Assembly (NCBI GenBank): GCA_028287395.1
Contig: JAQBPR010000079.1
Span: forward strand, 1 to 40,611
DNA length: 40,611 nucleotides
From: Bacilli bacterium
Lineage (GTDB): Bacteria; Bacillota; Bacilli; Paenibacillales; NBRC-103111
Direction of reading: 5' to 3'
The notes below the pieces were generated by a model, which saw only the letters and a list, made by a program, of their open reading frames with translations, had not been told where the DNA came from and made no database searches. The translations under genes were made by a program, and so were the position numbers. How positions within the stretch are numbered: position 1 is the first letter of the stretch; each line of letters begins with the position of its first letter. Shown in pieces: positions 23,540 through 32,089 of the stretch.

Positions 23540-24313
23540 TTAGATGCCGAATTTCAGTTCCGCAGCATACAGGTTCGGATTGTCAGCGGTCAAATCCGGT
23601 TCCATGATCTCAAGCGAAATGTTCATAACGTTAGCCTTTTTACGTTCCTGCGTCACGTCCGTTTGGCCGCCTCCGAGTGCTTTGTAGATCGTGAATTGAC
23701 AATCCACGTCGCTTCCATCCTTGTCATTACGAAGCAAGAAACGGTGGATGAATTTGAACGGCCTTGGTTTACGAGTTCCTGTAAAGCCAGTTGTCGTTCC
23801 GTTCGTTTTAGTCCATTTGTAGACAACGACAATCGTCTTTCCATTATTCGCTGTAGCGGATGTTATCTTTCCGGAAACGTCAATGGAATAATCTGTTGCC
23901 GTAGGTGCGCTCGCAACCCGAACCAATGGCGTCAGAATGCCGCCCGTCCCTTTCAGGTAAACAGAATCGCTCAAGGCTACAAGATTAGTGCCGTTTTTCA
24001 GTGTATAACCGTTCGTGGCATCCAGAATGCCTTCCTCATTTTCGTCGAAGATTGTTGTCCCACTGGTCGTCTGTGCACCTTGCGACAGTTCGGCGAGCGC
24101 CGGCGAATAACGCGGAACTTCGATGCTGATTTTGTCTTGCAAGTCTTGCGCTACATAGTGGAAGGCGTAACCGGAATCGCCACCCATGACGTTCTGCCAG
24201 TTGAACTGCAGCTGTGCGGTGACTTTGTTTACTTTCTGGTCCACATATTTCAGTGTACCGTCAGGGTTGATCGCAAAAATTGTGCCAACCCCATCAAATA
24301 CTAATGGATCCAT
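23540..24313 (-). CDS. Major tail (tube) protein
   Basis: A 257-residue protein rich in beta strands, with a typical tail-tube start (MDPLVFDGVGTIFAINPDGTLKYVDQKVNKVTAQLQFNWQNVMGGDSGYAFHYVAQDLQDKISIEVPRYSP). The order connector, tail tube, chaperone pair, tape measure supports this. GGAGG lies 10 bases before the ATG, and a hairpin terminator follows its stop. Confidence 0.87.
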   Translation of the reverse strand: MDPLVFDGVGTIFAINPDGTLKYVDQKVNKVTAQLQFNWQNVMGGDSGYAFHYVAQDLQDKISIEVPRYSPALAELSQGAQTTSGTTIFDENEEGILDATNGYTLKNGTNLVALSDSVYLKGTGGILTPLVRVASAPTATDYSIDVSGKITSATANNGKTIVVVYKWTKTNGTTTGFTGTRKPRPFKFIHRFLLRNDKDGSDVDCQFTIYKALGGGQTDVTQERKKANVMNISLEIMEPDLTADNPNLYAAELKFGI

Positions 24314-24347
24314 GAATGGAAAACCTCCTTTTTTTAATTACAAGAGA

Positions 24348-24548
24348 CTAGTCTTTGACTAGCTCCCAAAGCCTCACGTCGATTGCCCGGATGCGCTTGT
24401 ATTCCTTGGTTTCTTGAAAGTTCTCAACTGGCTCATCCTTGTCCCAGATGCCGAGCTTCTTTGCCAACGCGATTTTCTCTTGCTCCAGTTTTTCGCGCTC
24501 GCTCTGTTCTGGTTGTTTGGGTTGTTCTCCCTGTTCCGGATCGGACAT
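24348..24548 (-). CDS. Small hypothetical protein before the major tail gene
   Basis: A 66-residue, highly charged protein (MSDPEQGEQPKQPEQSEREKLEQEKIALAKK...). The ATG at 24548 with AGGTGA 6 bases before it is a better start than the longer frame from 24587. Probably a minor structural or assembly factor; not recognised. Confidence 0.6.
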   Translation of the reverse strand: MSDPEQGEQPKQPEQSEREKLEQEKIALAKKLGIWDKDEPVENFQETKEYKRIRAIDVRLWELVKD

Positions 24549-24558
24549 GCCCTTCACC

Positions 24559-24993
24559 TCAATTCGTCCGAAGATAGTCGACATCAAAAATCGATTGATA
24601 TCCTTTAATGCCGGTAATGCCTGTCATAAAGTCGCTGTCATACGCCAATACGCAGAGGAAGGAGCCGAAGTTTGCATCCATGATGCGTTTGTCATGAAAG
24701 AGCTTGAAGGCTCTGTCAAACATGCTCTTTAATTGATCCCTGTTTTTTCCGAAGAAATCTAAACAAAACTTCCCCTCGAAAACAAGTGGATTGCTTCCGA
24801 ATCTGCCGGGTTTTTCATAAATTAAGACCATGGGAACTGTCGTTCCGGTAACGGCCTTTTCCGGTTCCATTCCGGCAATCAATTTCGATGATATGAGGTT
24901 CGGGTCCGAAGAAGGAGCCAATCCAAGCAACGCCATAAACTCCACGTCTTGTTTCAATGTGTTGCGTACCGCATCGATCGGATCTAAATCCAT
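24559..24993 (-). CDS. Tail terminator / tail-completion protein (putative)
   Basis: A 144-residue protein in the fixed position between an HK97 gp10-like protein and the tail-tube gene. The start (DPIDAVRNTLKQDVEFMALLGL) and the mixed alpha/beta pattern (VPMVLIYEKPGRFGSNPLVFEGKFCLDFFGKN..) fit tail-terminator-type neck proteins that cap the tail. The call rests mostly on position. Confidence 0.6.
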   Translation of the reverse strand: MDLDPIDAVRNTLKQDVEFMALLGLAPSSDPNLISSKLIAGMEPEKAVTGTTVPMVLIYEKPGRFGSNPLVFEGKFCLDFFGKNRDQLKSMFDRAFKLFHDKRIMDANFGSFLCVLAYDSDFMTGITGIKGYQSIFDVDYLRTN

Positions 24994-25005
24994 TCTTCAT
25001 CAACC

Positions 25006-25584
25006 TCACTTGAAATATTTCTGGTATGGAAACTCTTCGATCACTCGAGCTAGGCCTTGTAGGATCCGGTTGCGGTTTGACTGTAATGCCGCCCGAAGGA
25101 AGAACGTCGGCGGTGTTGGTCCGAACGTCTTGTCGATGTCGCCGCGCGCAGCCAGTTCTTCCAGATCAACACCGGCATATGAGCCTCCGGAGTATCTCGC
25201 TCTGCCCTCGATGCTCTTGTAATTCCCGCGCGGCCGGCCAACGACAACCCTGCTGCTTTGAGATCGCAATCGGTTCCAAGCATCGGAATTAAAGTACGTA
25301 ACGAGTCCGGGGTTTTGATCCGTCCCAGCCATCAACGAGCCTTTGCCGAACTGCTCCAGCCACGCTTGCCAATAATCCGCCGTCACTTCTCCGCTGATCA
25401 TTTCATTCGCAAGTACGATGATTTGCCGCTCCAGATGATTCCGCACGTCGGGATAATAGCGGACGTTTGATCGCGCGGATTCCAAGACAAGACCTGTAAG
25501 TCCAGCAATCTCTACGGACAACTTTTGCTGGAGATCTTGGCTTGCTCTTGCCGCGTCATAACTGCTCAACATGTCCGTTATCAT
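25006..25584 (-). CDS. HK97 gp10-like neck protein
   Basis: A 192-residue protein whose N-terminal helix (SSYDAARASQDLQQKLSVEIAGLTGLVLESARSN) and later region (FFLRAALQSNRNRILQGLARVIEE) resemble HK97 gp10-type head-tail proteins. The ATG overlaps the stop of the upstream connector gene (25581-25584). Confidence 0.65.
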   Translation of the reverse strand: MITDMLSSYDAARASQDLQQKLSVEIAGLTGLVLESARSNVRYYPDVRNHLERQIIVLANEMISGEVTADYWQAWLEQFGKGSLMAGTDQNPGLVTYFNSDAWNRLRSQSSRVVVGRPRGNYKSIEGRARYSGGSYAGVDLEELAARGDIDKTFGPTPPTFFLRAALQSNRNRILQGLARVIEEFPYQKYFK

Positions 25585-26159
25585 CGTATGTCTTCCGACA
25601 ATTGGATGTTGTACAGTCCCGGCGTCTTCACGTCATCAATGACATCTACCTGATACGGACGGCCATTAAGGACAATCCGGTCGGGCATTACCAACGACGT
25701 GTCCTGTGGACGCTTCACGTTGACCGTAGACTGGACCAAAAGGGTATAGGCTGTCGTAGGGAGCAGGCCGATGTCCAATTGCCTCAGATGCGCCGTCACG
25801 TATTGAACGTAGGCTTTCACGTTCGATTGAACGGGATCAAAGCTTTCGCCGATCGGGTTATCGTTGGTATCGTATGTGACGGTGCAGCGCTGAATTTCGA
25901 TAACCGAATTGGTTTTGACCAGCGTGCAGGACTTATTCCCTTCCGGACTGCTACGCCTAGATTGGACGAGAAAGCTTTCGTCCGTCACAACCAGGGATCC
26001 TGTTTTAACGGCTGAAGTCGGGGCAAATAGACCGTTGTAAATATATTCCCGCGCGATAATCGATGTCGAACGGCTATCCCGTGAGAGGATGACTTTTTCG
26101 GCTACTCCATCCAGTATGCAGTCTGTATGGCGGTGAGCGAATTCATCGAAAATACCCAT
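25581..26159 (-). CDS. Head-closure / head-tail joining protein (putative)
   Basis: A 192-residue protein, beta-rich, ending DRIVLNGRPYQVDVIDDVKTPGLYNIQLSEDIR. The phrase 'Y.VD.ID....PG......L' is common in phage head-closure proteins. AGGTGGG precedes the ATG at 26159. It lies between the gp6-like connector and the gp10-like protein. Confidence 0.6.
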   Translation of the reverse strand: MGIFDEFAHRHTDCILDGVAEKVILSRDSRSTSIIAREYIYNGLFAPTSAVKTGSLVVTDESFLVQSRRSSPEGNKSCTLVKTNSVIEIQRCTVTYDTNDNPIGESFDPVQSNVKAYVQYVTAHLRQLDIGLLPTTAYTLLVQSTVNVKRPQDTSLVMPDRIVLNGRPYQVDVIDDVKTPGLYNIQLSEDIR

Positions 26160-26169
26160 TCTTTCCCAC

Positions 26170-26751
26170 CTACCTAAATGAGCGAAGGATATATAGACTG
26201 AGCAAATCCGCTATTTCGGGAGTGACCATGCTATTCCCGAAATATTCGATGGCGGAATCCAAGTCTTTCTTCGCCTTGACGTTCGGATTTGCGTTGTTCG
26301 CCAACTGTGAGGCGATCATGCCGCATGCCACCTTCACCGCCTCCGGAATTACCGCCCATCCGCTTGTATACGTCACTTCCAATTCCGAATATGGAACACC
26401 GAATATATTGAATCCGCATATGAAGTTTCCGATGTTCTTGTCGATGTCCAGGATGGAAAGATCGTTGATCGGCTCGAATGGCGGAGGACCAAAGATATTC
26501 CCGGACAGGATGTTGTAAAGCGGCCTCCCCTTAACCAACGTCACATCAATTACCGGGTAATAAGACAAATGCCCTCTTTGATAGCTATTCATGTTCTGGT
26601 AGTCCGTCAAAGGTACACGCTCGGTATATGATGTGACATCTAAAGACCGCTTACAGTATCCATCAATGATGGCGGAAGCTCGAATGATAAGCGAAGTAGT
26701 TAAAGTTACACCGGGAGATACATAATCAGTATCCGATGTTGTAAGATACAT
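26170..26751 (-). CDS. Head-tail connector, HK97 gp6-like
   Basis: A 193-residue protein. It starts as expected for a gp6-type adaptor (TTSLIIRASAIIDGYCKRSLDVTSYTERVPL) and continues with strand-rich middle segments (YYPVIDVTLVKGRPLYN) and helical ends (EAVKVACGMIASQLAN). It would form the ring under the portal. GGTGA lies just before the ATG. Confidence 0.72.
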   Translation of the reverse strand: MYLTTSDTDYVSPGVTLTTSLIIRASAIIDGYCKRSLDVTSYTERVPLTDYQNMNSYQRGHLSYYPVIDVTLVKGRPLYNILSGNIFGPPPFEPINDLSILDIDKNIGNFICGFNIFGVPYSELEVTYTSGWAVIPEAVKVACGMIASQLANNANPNVKAKKDLDSAIEYFGNSMVTPEIADLLSLYILRSFR

Positions 26752-26753
26752 GG

Positions 26754-27212
26754 TTATTCACCAGCTTCCGGTTTTCCCTCTTCCGCATAACCATCGGAAA
26801 TTAACTTCTTCGCTAAATCCTCATTCACGTTCGCCTTTCCATCATTGAACGCTACAGCTCCGCCATAAGCGAAGATGGTATGGGTGCCTTTCTTCTCGCT
26901 GTCAGTTCCATTAAGGACGACGCCTTTCAGAGAAATAGCCACCGGATTATTTGCGGGTTTATCCGGATCCTTCATAATCGATCCTTTGAACATCTTGATA
27001 GCTGCGCCAATTGCTTCCAATGCCGATTCCAGTTGCGGTTGCTCGGCATTTTCGTTTGTGGCTGAACCATGTGCCAATTCGATGGAGGACGATAAAGAAT
27101 TAACGTTTTCCTGCGAATATTGGCCTTCCTGATCACCAACAACTGCGCCTTCCCTCAATGTGGCAGCAGTTTCAATGGCTGCTTGAAGCTTTTCAAGTAC
27201 CGTTTTTGCCAA
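26754..27212 (-). CDS. FIVAR-like domain protein in the capsid cluster
   Basis: A 152-residue protein. Residues about 6-80 have the FIVAR-like helical pattern (LEKLQAAIETAATLREGAVVG..GQYSQENVNSLSSSIELAHG...LESALEAIGAAIKMFKGS). The C-terminal part has a small strand-rich section (KGVVLNGTDSEKKGTHTIFAYGGAVAFNDGKANVNEDLAKKLISDGYAEE) that resembles short phage proteins found just after capsid genes. Start is a TTG at 27212 with GGGAGG 8 bases before. A capsid-decoration role is a guess from position. Confidence 0.6.
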   Translation of the reverse strand: MAKTVLEKLQAAIETAATLREGAVVGDQEGQYSQENVNSLSSSIELAHGSATNENAEQPQLESALEAIGAAIKMFKGSIMKDPDKPANNPVAISLKGVVLNGTDSEKKGTHTIFAYGGAVAFNDGKANVNEDLAKKLISDGYAEEGKPEAGE

Positions 27213-27276
27213 TGTGATTACCTCCCTAGTGGGTTATTGAATAAAACAAGAAGGCGATCATATAGACCGCCCGTGA

Positions 27277-28269
27277 TTAGCTTGCCGTAGTCAACGTGAT
27301 CGTGCCATATGCATGAGCATAGGAAGGACCTTTTGCAACCGGCGCACCGTACTTGATGCCGACGTATTTCTTTTGCAGATCGGTAACAAGGCCCATCTCG
27401 AAGAGGAAGATGCCTTTGTCGCCTACGTAGTGATACTCGATCATCGGCTCAGTAACGATAGCTACACCGTAATCCGTTTTTGTTGCATCCGTGCCATTCA
27501 CAGCAGAAGGCATGAACGGTTCCGGAATGATTGGCAGAAGTCCGGCAGCTGTCTGGATCGCACGCACTTCCATACCGGCAACCATTGTTTTCGATAGGCC
27601 AGGAACAATCGTTTGGTTGTGTGTAGCCGTGCGCTCTTCTTCCTCAATGCCGTTCAATCCAATTGGATGAATGTAAATAGCCGTCGGTCTCAGCTCATAC
27701 AATTCACTTGCACACATGACCGCCACTTTTGAACGAAGGGCTGCGACAATCGAAGATCCGGATGCCACCGAGAATGTATTGGTGATTTGTTTCGCCAATC
27801 CCATATATTGCAGAGTCGTAGGAACGGAAAGGCTTGTATCAGATCCTCTCCATAATGCCTTGCCATGCGACAATGTAATACCATTGATCATGTCGGCCAA
27901 GTCCTTCGCTTGCAGTTCTGGCCAGTTGTTTTGCTGTTGGGCCAGTTGCAGGTCATAGTGACCATAATTGACTTGGTTCGTCATTGCTTTTACTTTCAAC
28001 GAATGAGGTGTCCTAGGATTGCTGGTTGCAGTAGACGTAGGATTCCTAGGATCAACGAATTCCCCGCCGTTAATCGTATTTTGTTCGAAGTAAGTGGAGA
28101 AGTCGCCGGTTGCCGGCGTGTATTGAATACGGCCATCCAGTACGGCATTACGACGCAATGCGTCTGTAATCTCTTTCTGGTACTCTTCAACGATAATGGC
28201 ACCAGGAGCGATGATTTGTGCCGCTGCCGATAAATCCATAAACTGTGTTTGTCCTACACGGTTACTCAT
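27277..28269 (-). CDS. Major capsid protein (HK97-fold type)
   Basis: A 330-residue protein in the canonical place after the protease-scaffold gene. It has N-terminal ...AGAIIVEEYQKEITDALRRNAVLDGRI..., E-loop-like residues and a C-terminal strand-rich domain (YGVAIVTEPMIEYHYVGDKGIFLFEMGLVTDLQKKYVGIKYGAP). GGTGA precedes the ATG inside the end of the upstream gene. I call the fold from length, order and pattern. Confidence 0.82.
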   Translation of the reverse strand: MSNRVGQTQFMDLSAAAQIIAPGAIIVEEYQKEITDALRRNAVLDGRIQYTPATGDFSTYFEQNTINGGEFVDPRNPTSTATSNPRTPHSLKVKAMTNQVNYGHYDLQLAQQQNNWPELQAKDLADMINGITLSHGKALWRGSDTSLSVPTTLQYMGLAKQITNTFSVASGSSIVAALRSKVAVMCASELYELRPTAIYIHPIGLNGIEEEERTATHNQTIVPGLSKTMVAGMEVRAIQTAAGLLPIIPEPFMPSAVNGTDATKTDYGVAIVTEPMIEYHYVGDKGIFLFEMGLVTDLQKKYVGIKYGAPVAKGPSYAHAYGTITLTTAS

Positions 28270-28272
28270 CGT

Positions 28273-29334
28273 TTATTCACCGTCCTTATTAGTTTGGAAT
28301 TTTGCTTTTGCTTCGAGCTTGAGTGCCATCGACTGTTGCGTCGGTAAATTAAGGCGGTCTACTGTAGCGCAGAATGTTTGGTAATCTTTTGCGTCATCTT
28401 CGCCTACATTTCCACCTTTTCCATGCTTCGCCAGCAATTGAGCCGGAGTAGCGGTTTTACGTTGCGGTTCTGCCGGAGGAGTAGCTGCAGCTTTCAGGTC
28501 AGCTACTTCCTTTTCAAGTGCAGTGGCCTTGTCCTGAGCCGCTTTCAATTGCTCGGTGGCGATTTGATCAGGAGTTTTAGTACCCGCTCCAGCATTTCCC
28601 GCCTTGACGGATGCCAGATCGGTTTTAATCGTCCCGACTTCGGTGGCGACGGTTTGAACACTCGCTGACAGGGTTGTCATTCCATCCTTCAGAGCCTTCA
28701 TGGCATCTTCCATGGCCTTAATTTGTTCTGGCGTCATATCGACGACCTCCTTTGTTTTTTTGTTTCTTGCGGCGAAACTTGTTGATTTATAAGCAGCGGC
28801 TTCAGCGAATAAGATCGCCGCGCCGGTTCCGCAAAATTCGATAACGTCCAGGATATTCGCATCGTCTGGAGCGGTTGTTACCTTTGCTTCCATCTCGATC
28901 GATGTGCCGAATTGATATTCGGGCCATTCGTATTCGAGGGCTAGACCGTTATAATAACGGACGGTTGCAACAACATCCGGGAAATCCTTCCCGTAAATAT
29001 ACCCCTCAGCCATTGCCATTCCATCCAATGAGCGGAATGTCTTCGTGATGACACCGACTTTAAACCGGGTATCGTGATCGCTCATTTCGTCCTCATAGTC
29101 GATGTTCATGCCCATACCTTCAAAGGTATTGAGGTATTGATCACAGACTGTCGAAGAGATTCGGATAAGTTTTCCGCCCGCGCCCTCCGGCGATCCATCT
29201 GACGGTACGTCCACAGCAAACAATGAGCAGGTAAACGGGACTTTGTTCGGATGTTGTGTCATCGTACCTAGCGGCGGAGCGTCAGCCAGTTTGAAGTTTC
29301 GCATCTGGACTTTCTTGCTAAGCTTTAATAGCAT
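28273..29334 (-). CDS. Prohead protease fused to scaffold-like domain
   Basis: A protein of about 353 residues. The N-terminal 190 residues resemble a U9/U35-type prohead protease, with NIDYEDEMSDHDTRFKVGVITKTF...AEGYIYGKDFPDVVATVRYYN...FGTSIEMEAKV (candidate His in SDHD, Ser in SIEME). The C-terminal part is a helical scaffold (MTPEQIKAMEDAMKALKDGMTTLSASVQTV..., AAQDKATALEKEVADLKAAA), then a Pro-rich linker. A protease-scaffold fusion before the capsid gene is common. I prefer the ATG at 29334, 5 bases after GGGGGTGA, over GTG 29343. Confidence 0.75.
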   Translation of the reverse strand: MLLKLSKKVQMRNFKLADAPPLGTMTQHPNKVPFTCSLFAVDVPSDGSPEGAGGKLIRISSTVCDQYLNTFEGMGMNIDYEDEMSDHDTRFKVGVITKTFRSLDGMAMAEGYIYGKDFPDVVATVRYYNGLALEYEWPEYQFGTSIEMEAKVTTAPDDANILDVIEFCGTGAAILFAEAAAYKSTSFAARNKKTKEVVDMTPEQIKAMEDAMKALKDGMTTLSASVQTVATEVGTIKTDLASVKAGNAGAGTKTPDQIATEQLKAAQDKATALEKEVADLKAAATPPAEPQRKTATPAQLLAKHGKGGNVGEDDAKDYQTFCATVDRLNLPTQQSMALKLEAKAKFQTNKDGE

Positions 29335-29363
29335 CTGTTTCACCCCCTTTCAGGGAAAAATAA

Positions 29364-29389
29364 AAGCGCCTGCTCATTGAGAGGCGCTT
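29364..29389 (-). terminator. Terminator-like hairpin before the protease-scaffold gene
   Basis: AAGCGCCT (29364-29371) pairs perfectly with AGGCGCTT (29382-29389). On the minus strand TTTATTTTTC follows. It is a good rho-independent terminator inside the operon, so it likely attenuates or requires antitermination. Confidence 0.7.
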
Positions 29390-29404
29390 AATCCTATTGG
29401 CGAC

Positions 29405-29557
29405 TTATTTGAAAAGCTTTTGAAATTCCTCCGGCAATTCCTTATTCATCAGATCGTCGAAATCTTTCTTTATCTTGGGGATTGCCGATTTAAATGCCTC
29501 GTCTATTTCGTCTCTTGTTAAATATCCCTTACCATACACCCAAGGTTCTTTTCCCAT
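29405..29557 (-). CDS. Small hypothetical protein (50 residues)
   Basis: The frame from the ATG at 29557 (MGKEPWVYGKGYLTRDEIDEAF...ELPEEFQKLFK) has a GGTGA-type ribosome site and a helical, charged composition. It lies between portal and protease, where small phage genes often sit. Function unknown. Confidence 0.65.
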   Translation of the reverse strand: MGKEPWVYGKGYLTRDEIDEAFKSAIPKIKKDFDDLMNKELPEEFQKLFK

Positions 29558-29614
29558 GCCATCACCTCACCTCTATTAACCAACATTAGCGGCTTTGCGT
29601 CCACCACGTTTAGT

Positions 29615-31624
29615 CTAATCATAAACGACTGCATAATACCGATGCGGACAATTTGGATGAAGAGGTAGATCTGCCGGTATGGTATCCGCCGTGTATGGAG
29701 CTCCTGCTATGATGTTGGCGCAATCAGCATGATTCGTTGCTACCGGTTGAACATAATATTCGGTTTCCGGTGCATGCTCTTTATCATGAGCAAAAAGTGC
29801 TTGATTCCACGATTCGCCAGCTTCATAGCCGCTGATCTGTGATGACTTATACGCCATGCGGGTTGTCAGCCACGCTTCCATGTCGTCCAGGATTGCCTTT
29901 TCTTTCTCAGACCCAACTAATCCAGCGTAACGCTGCTCCGCTTCATTCAGCCGGTTCTTCATCTCCTCCGCATAGGTGTCCATAATGCTTTGAGCTCGTT
30001 CATCCGAGAGTGAACTGATATCATCCATCGTGCCGGACGGTACATCGCTCAGCCTTTCAGCATTCATTTCCTGCCTTCTTCGGTTGTATGACTTAAGCCA
30101 GGAGTCACCTTTCAGTTTGGAGAGTGATTCGGACAGCGACTGAACATCATATGTTCTTGGCGTCCAGACATACGATAATGAGCTCACTGAGGATACGTTA
30201 TTATCTCTCCGCAGTATAGACATCATCAGAAGAAGATACGCCGCAATAAAAGCTTTCTCCACTTCATCCGTGTCTGTAGGCTTGTCATCGGAAGCTTTCA
30301 TCCGCCTAGACTTTACGTTTGGATTGTTCGGATCTGGTGTAAGTGGCGGATTGGTAGTCGCCGGTGTCTGTTCCTCCAACGGTTTATTGGTATCGATCAC
30401 CTTTGCAGCAGTTGGGAAGAGGATAACCTCGCCCAGCTTATTCTTGTGCGCCTTCTTGCCCAGGCTATCTCTTACTTCATCCAAGACGTAAGTTCCATTC
30501 TTGATGTAGATGTCATTGATCTCGGCTTGGGTTTTCTGATCCTTAAGAGAAGTCGCATACTTGAATTTAAATTTGATGACGCTGCCCATATTAAACCGAC
30601 CATCGATGATCTCGTTATTGATATGTTCGGCTATGGTATCCGCGATGGATTGAATGGTTGCTTGGGTGTCATCATCCTCACTGTCAGCTGTGCTGCGATT
30701 AACATCCTTCGTCTGCCCCAGTTTTTTAGGCGAAACACCGAAAGAAATCGCGATGACCTCAATCAAAAACCGCTGCCATTCGAGGAACAACGCTTTGTCA
30801 TCCGTTGCACCGAGATCAAGCACACTTGGGTTCTCTCCGCCGATGATCGGCATCATACCGCGACCCTGCACTTCATTTTCCCAATATGCCCTGTAAGCTT
30901 TAATGGCGTCAGTACCGGCACCTTTGCCGAGGTTTAGAAGCTTGCGGATGAAAGTATTTTTCGCTTGGTTTCCCGCCGATTTATGCGCCCCGATGAAATG
31001 ATTAACCGATTCCCAGACAGATTCGAGCGGCGATAAACCAAACGGCGTATTTGTTCGTGGATTCATGCGGATATACATGAGTTCTGAATCGGTTAAATGC
31101 ACATATCCGCCTTGTGGTTTGTGCTGTGCATACCGGTAAGAATCCCTTTTCCCATCCCAATTCGGATAAAGTTCGATCGAAAAGGTGTCGACTGGGTACA
31201 TTCGCAGCGGCCTTAGTTTGTCTCCGGCTTGTAAAAGCTCCGATGAGCCAGCACTGGCAACAAGCATATCTTCAACAATCTGCTCGATCCAAAGTCGGAA
31301 TGAATCGGATTGATTCGGTTTGCGCATCACGTTCGAAAGAACATTGCAAATCTCTTGGTATTTCTCCTGCTCAGTTTCGTTTATCGCCGTTACGGACCAG
31401 TCCAGCTTGGCTATGCCGTCTTTGATGACGTTAATCGCCCGGCGTGGTATCGGAGATTCACTTAACGACCGGAGATTCGCCGGCGTCCGTTTCATTGTCG
31501 GCTGTCCCTTACCCCATCCGCCAAACCATCCGAATGGGAAGGGATAGGCGTCCGTCTGTCGGTCCGGTTCGTTCTTCATTCTCCCAGCTTCAAGCCAATT
31601 GATCATCCATTGTCTTACTCCCAA
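29615..31624 (-). CDS. Portal protein fused to a MuF-like minor head domain
   Basis: A 669-residue protein. Residues about 25-410 follow the portal pattern (SPIPRRAINVIKDGIAKLDWSV..., FGLSPLESVWESVNHFIGAHKSAG..., FLEWQRFLIEVIAISFGVSPKKLG). A Pro-rich linker (TNPPLTPDPNNPN) follows. The C-terminal 250 residues end like MuF/gp7-type head morphogenesis proteins (HADCANIIAGAPYTADTIPADLPLHPNCPHRYYAV, with the C..C...HPNC pattern). Most phages encode these as two genes. Start is a TTG at 31624, 6 bases after GGTGA. Confidence 0.82.
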   Translation of the reverse strand: MGVRQWMINWLEAGRMKNEPDRQTDAYPFPFGWFGGWGKGQPTMKRTPANLRSLSESPIPRRAINVIKDGIAKLDWSVTAINETEQEKYQEICNVLSNVMRKPNQSDSFRLWIEQIVEDMLVASAGSSELLQAGDKLRPLRMYPVDTFSIELYPNWDGKRDSYRYAQHKPQGGYVHLTDSELMYIRMNPRTNTPFGLSPLESVWESVNHFIGAHKSAGNQAKNTFIRKLLNLGKGAGTDAIKAYRAYWENEVQGRGMMPIIGGENPSVLDLGATDDKALFLEWQRFLIEVIAISFGVSPKKLGQTKDVNRSTADSEDDDTQATIQSIADTIAEHINNEIIDGRFNMGSVIKFKFKYATSLKDQKTQAEINDIYIKNGTYVLDEVRDSLGKKAHKNKLGEVILFPTAAKVIDTNKPLEEQTPATTNPPLTPDPNNPNVKSRRMKASDDKPTDTDEVEKAFIAAYLLLMMSILRRDNNVSSVSSLSYVWTPRTYDVQSLSESLSKLKGDSWLKSYNRRRQEMNAERLSDVPSGTMDDISSLSDERAQSIMDTYAEEMKNRLNEAEQRYAGLVGSEKEKAILDDMEAWLTTRMAYKSSQISGYEAGESWNQALFAHDKEHAPETEYYVQPVATNHADCANIIAGAPYTADTIPADLPLHPNCPHRYYAVVYD

Positions 31625-31677
31625 TCTATCTCACCGCCTTTCAAGTGGACAATTTGTCCGTTTGAAATACAAACAAA

Positions 31678-31697
31678 CGCCGACTCATTTGTCAGCG
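31678..31697 (-). terminator. Hairpin upstream of the portal gene
   Basis: On the minus strand CGCTGAC pairs with GTCGGCG (seven pairs, one G-U), followed by TTTGTTTGT. Nearby at 31647-31659 is GGACAATTTGTCC, the same palindrome type as the array at 38367-38819. Confidence 0.55.
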
Positions 31698-31727
31698 CTC
31701 ATTCTTATCCACTATAAAAAACGTTCG

Positions 31728-31934
31728 TCAAAGCGACTTTTTATCAAAGTCATGTTCTGCCCAATACTTTTCCATATCATCCCGCGAGTACACTGTTCCA
31801 TCAACTACAATTTCTATTGGGTAAGACTCATTGTGCTCAACACTATGATGAGCAATCAACATCGCATCATGTAGTAAATCGAATCTATCTTCTTCCTGAA
31901 CGTGGAACCGGGAATATTTAAAAATAGCCTTCAA
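31728..31934 (-). CDS. Small hypothetical protein
   Basis: A 68-residue protein read from a TTG at 31934, 9 bases after GGAGG: LKAIFKYSRFHVQEEDRFDLLHDAML...YSRDDMEKYWAEHDFDKKSL. It is acidic and unknown, and lies between two terminator-like hairpins among head genes. Confidence 0.6.
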   Translation of the reverse strand: MKAIFKYSRFHVQEEDRFDLLHDAMLIAHHSVEHNESYPIEIVVDGTVYSRDDMEKYWAEHDFDKKSL

Positions 31935-31985
31935 TTCGCATCGCCTCCATCCACTCGGATTATCGCATAAACGTCGGGAATCAAA

Positions 31986-32012
31986 AAGCGCCAACCATAT
32001 AGGCTAGCGCTT
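31986..32012 (-). terminator. Rho-independent terminator after the Dit-like gene
   Basis: On the minus strand an 11-pair stem (AAGCGCTAGCC with GGTTGGCGCTT, two G-U) is followed by TTTG. On the plus strand the wobble pairs become mismatches. It is strong enough to stop many transcripts within the late operon. Confidence 0.7.
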
Positions 32013-32089
32013 CATCTGCTCATTCTTATCCATCTAAACTATAACATCCAGCAAATGCGGAGTTATTGCGGATTTCAAAGAATTGATTC

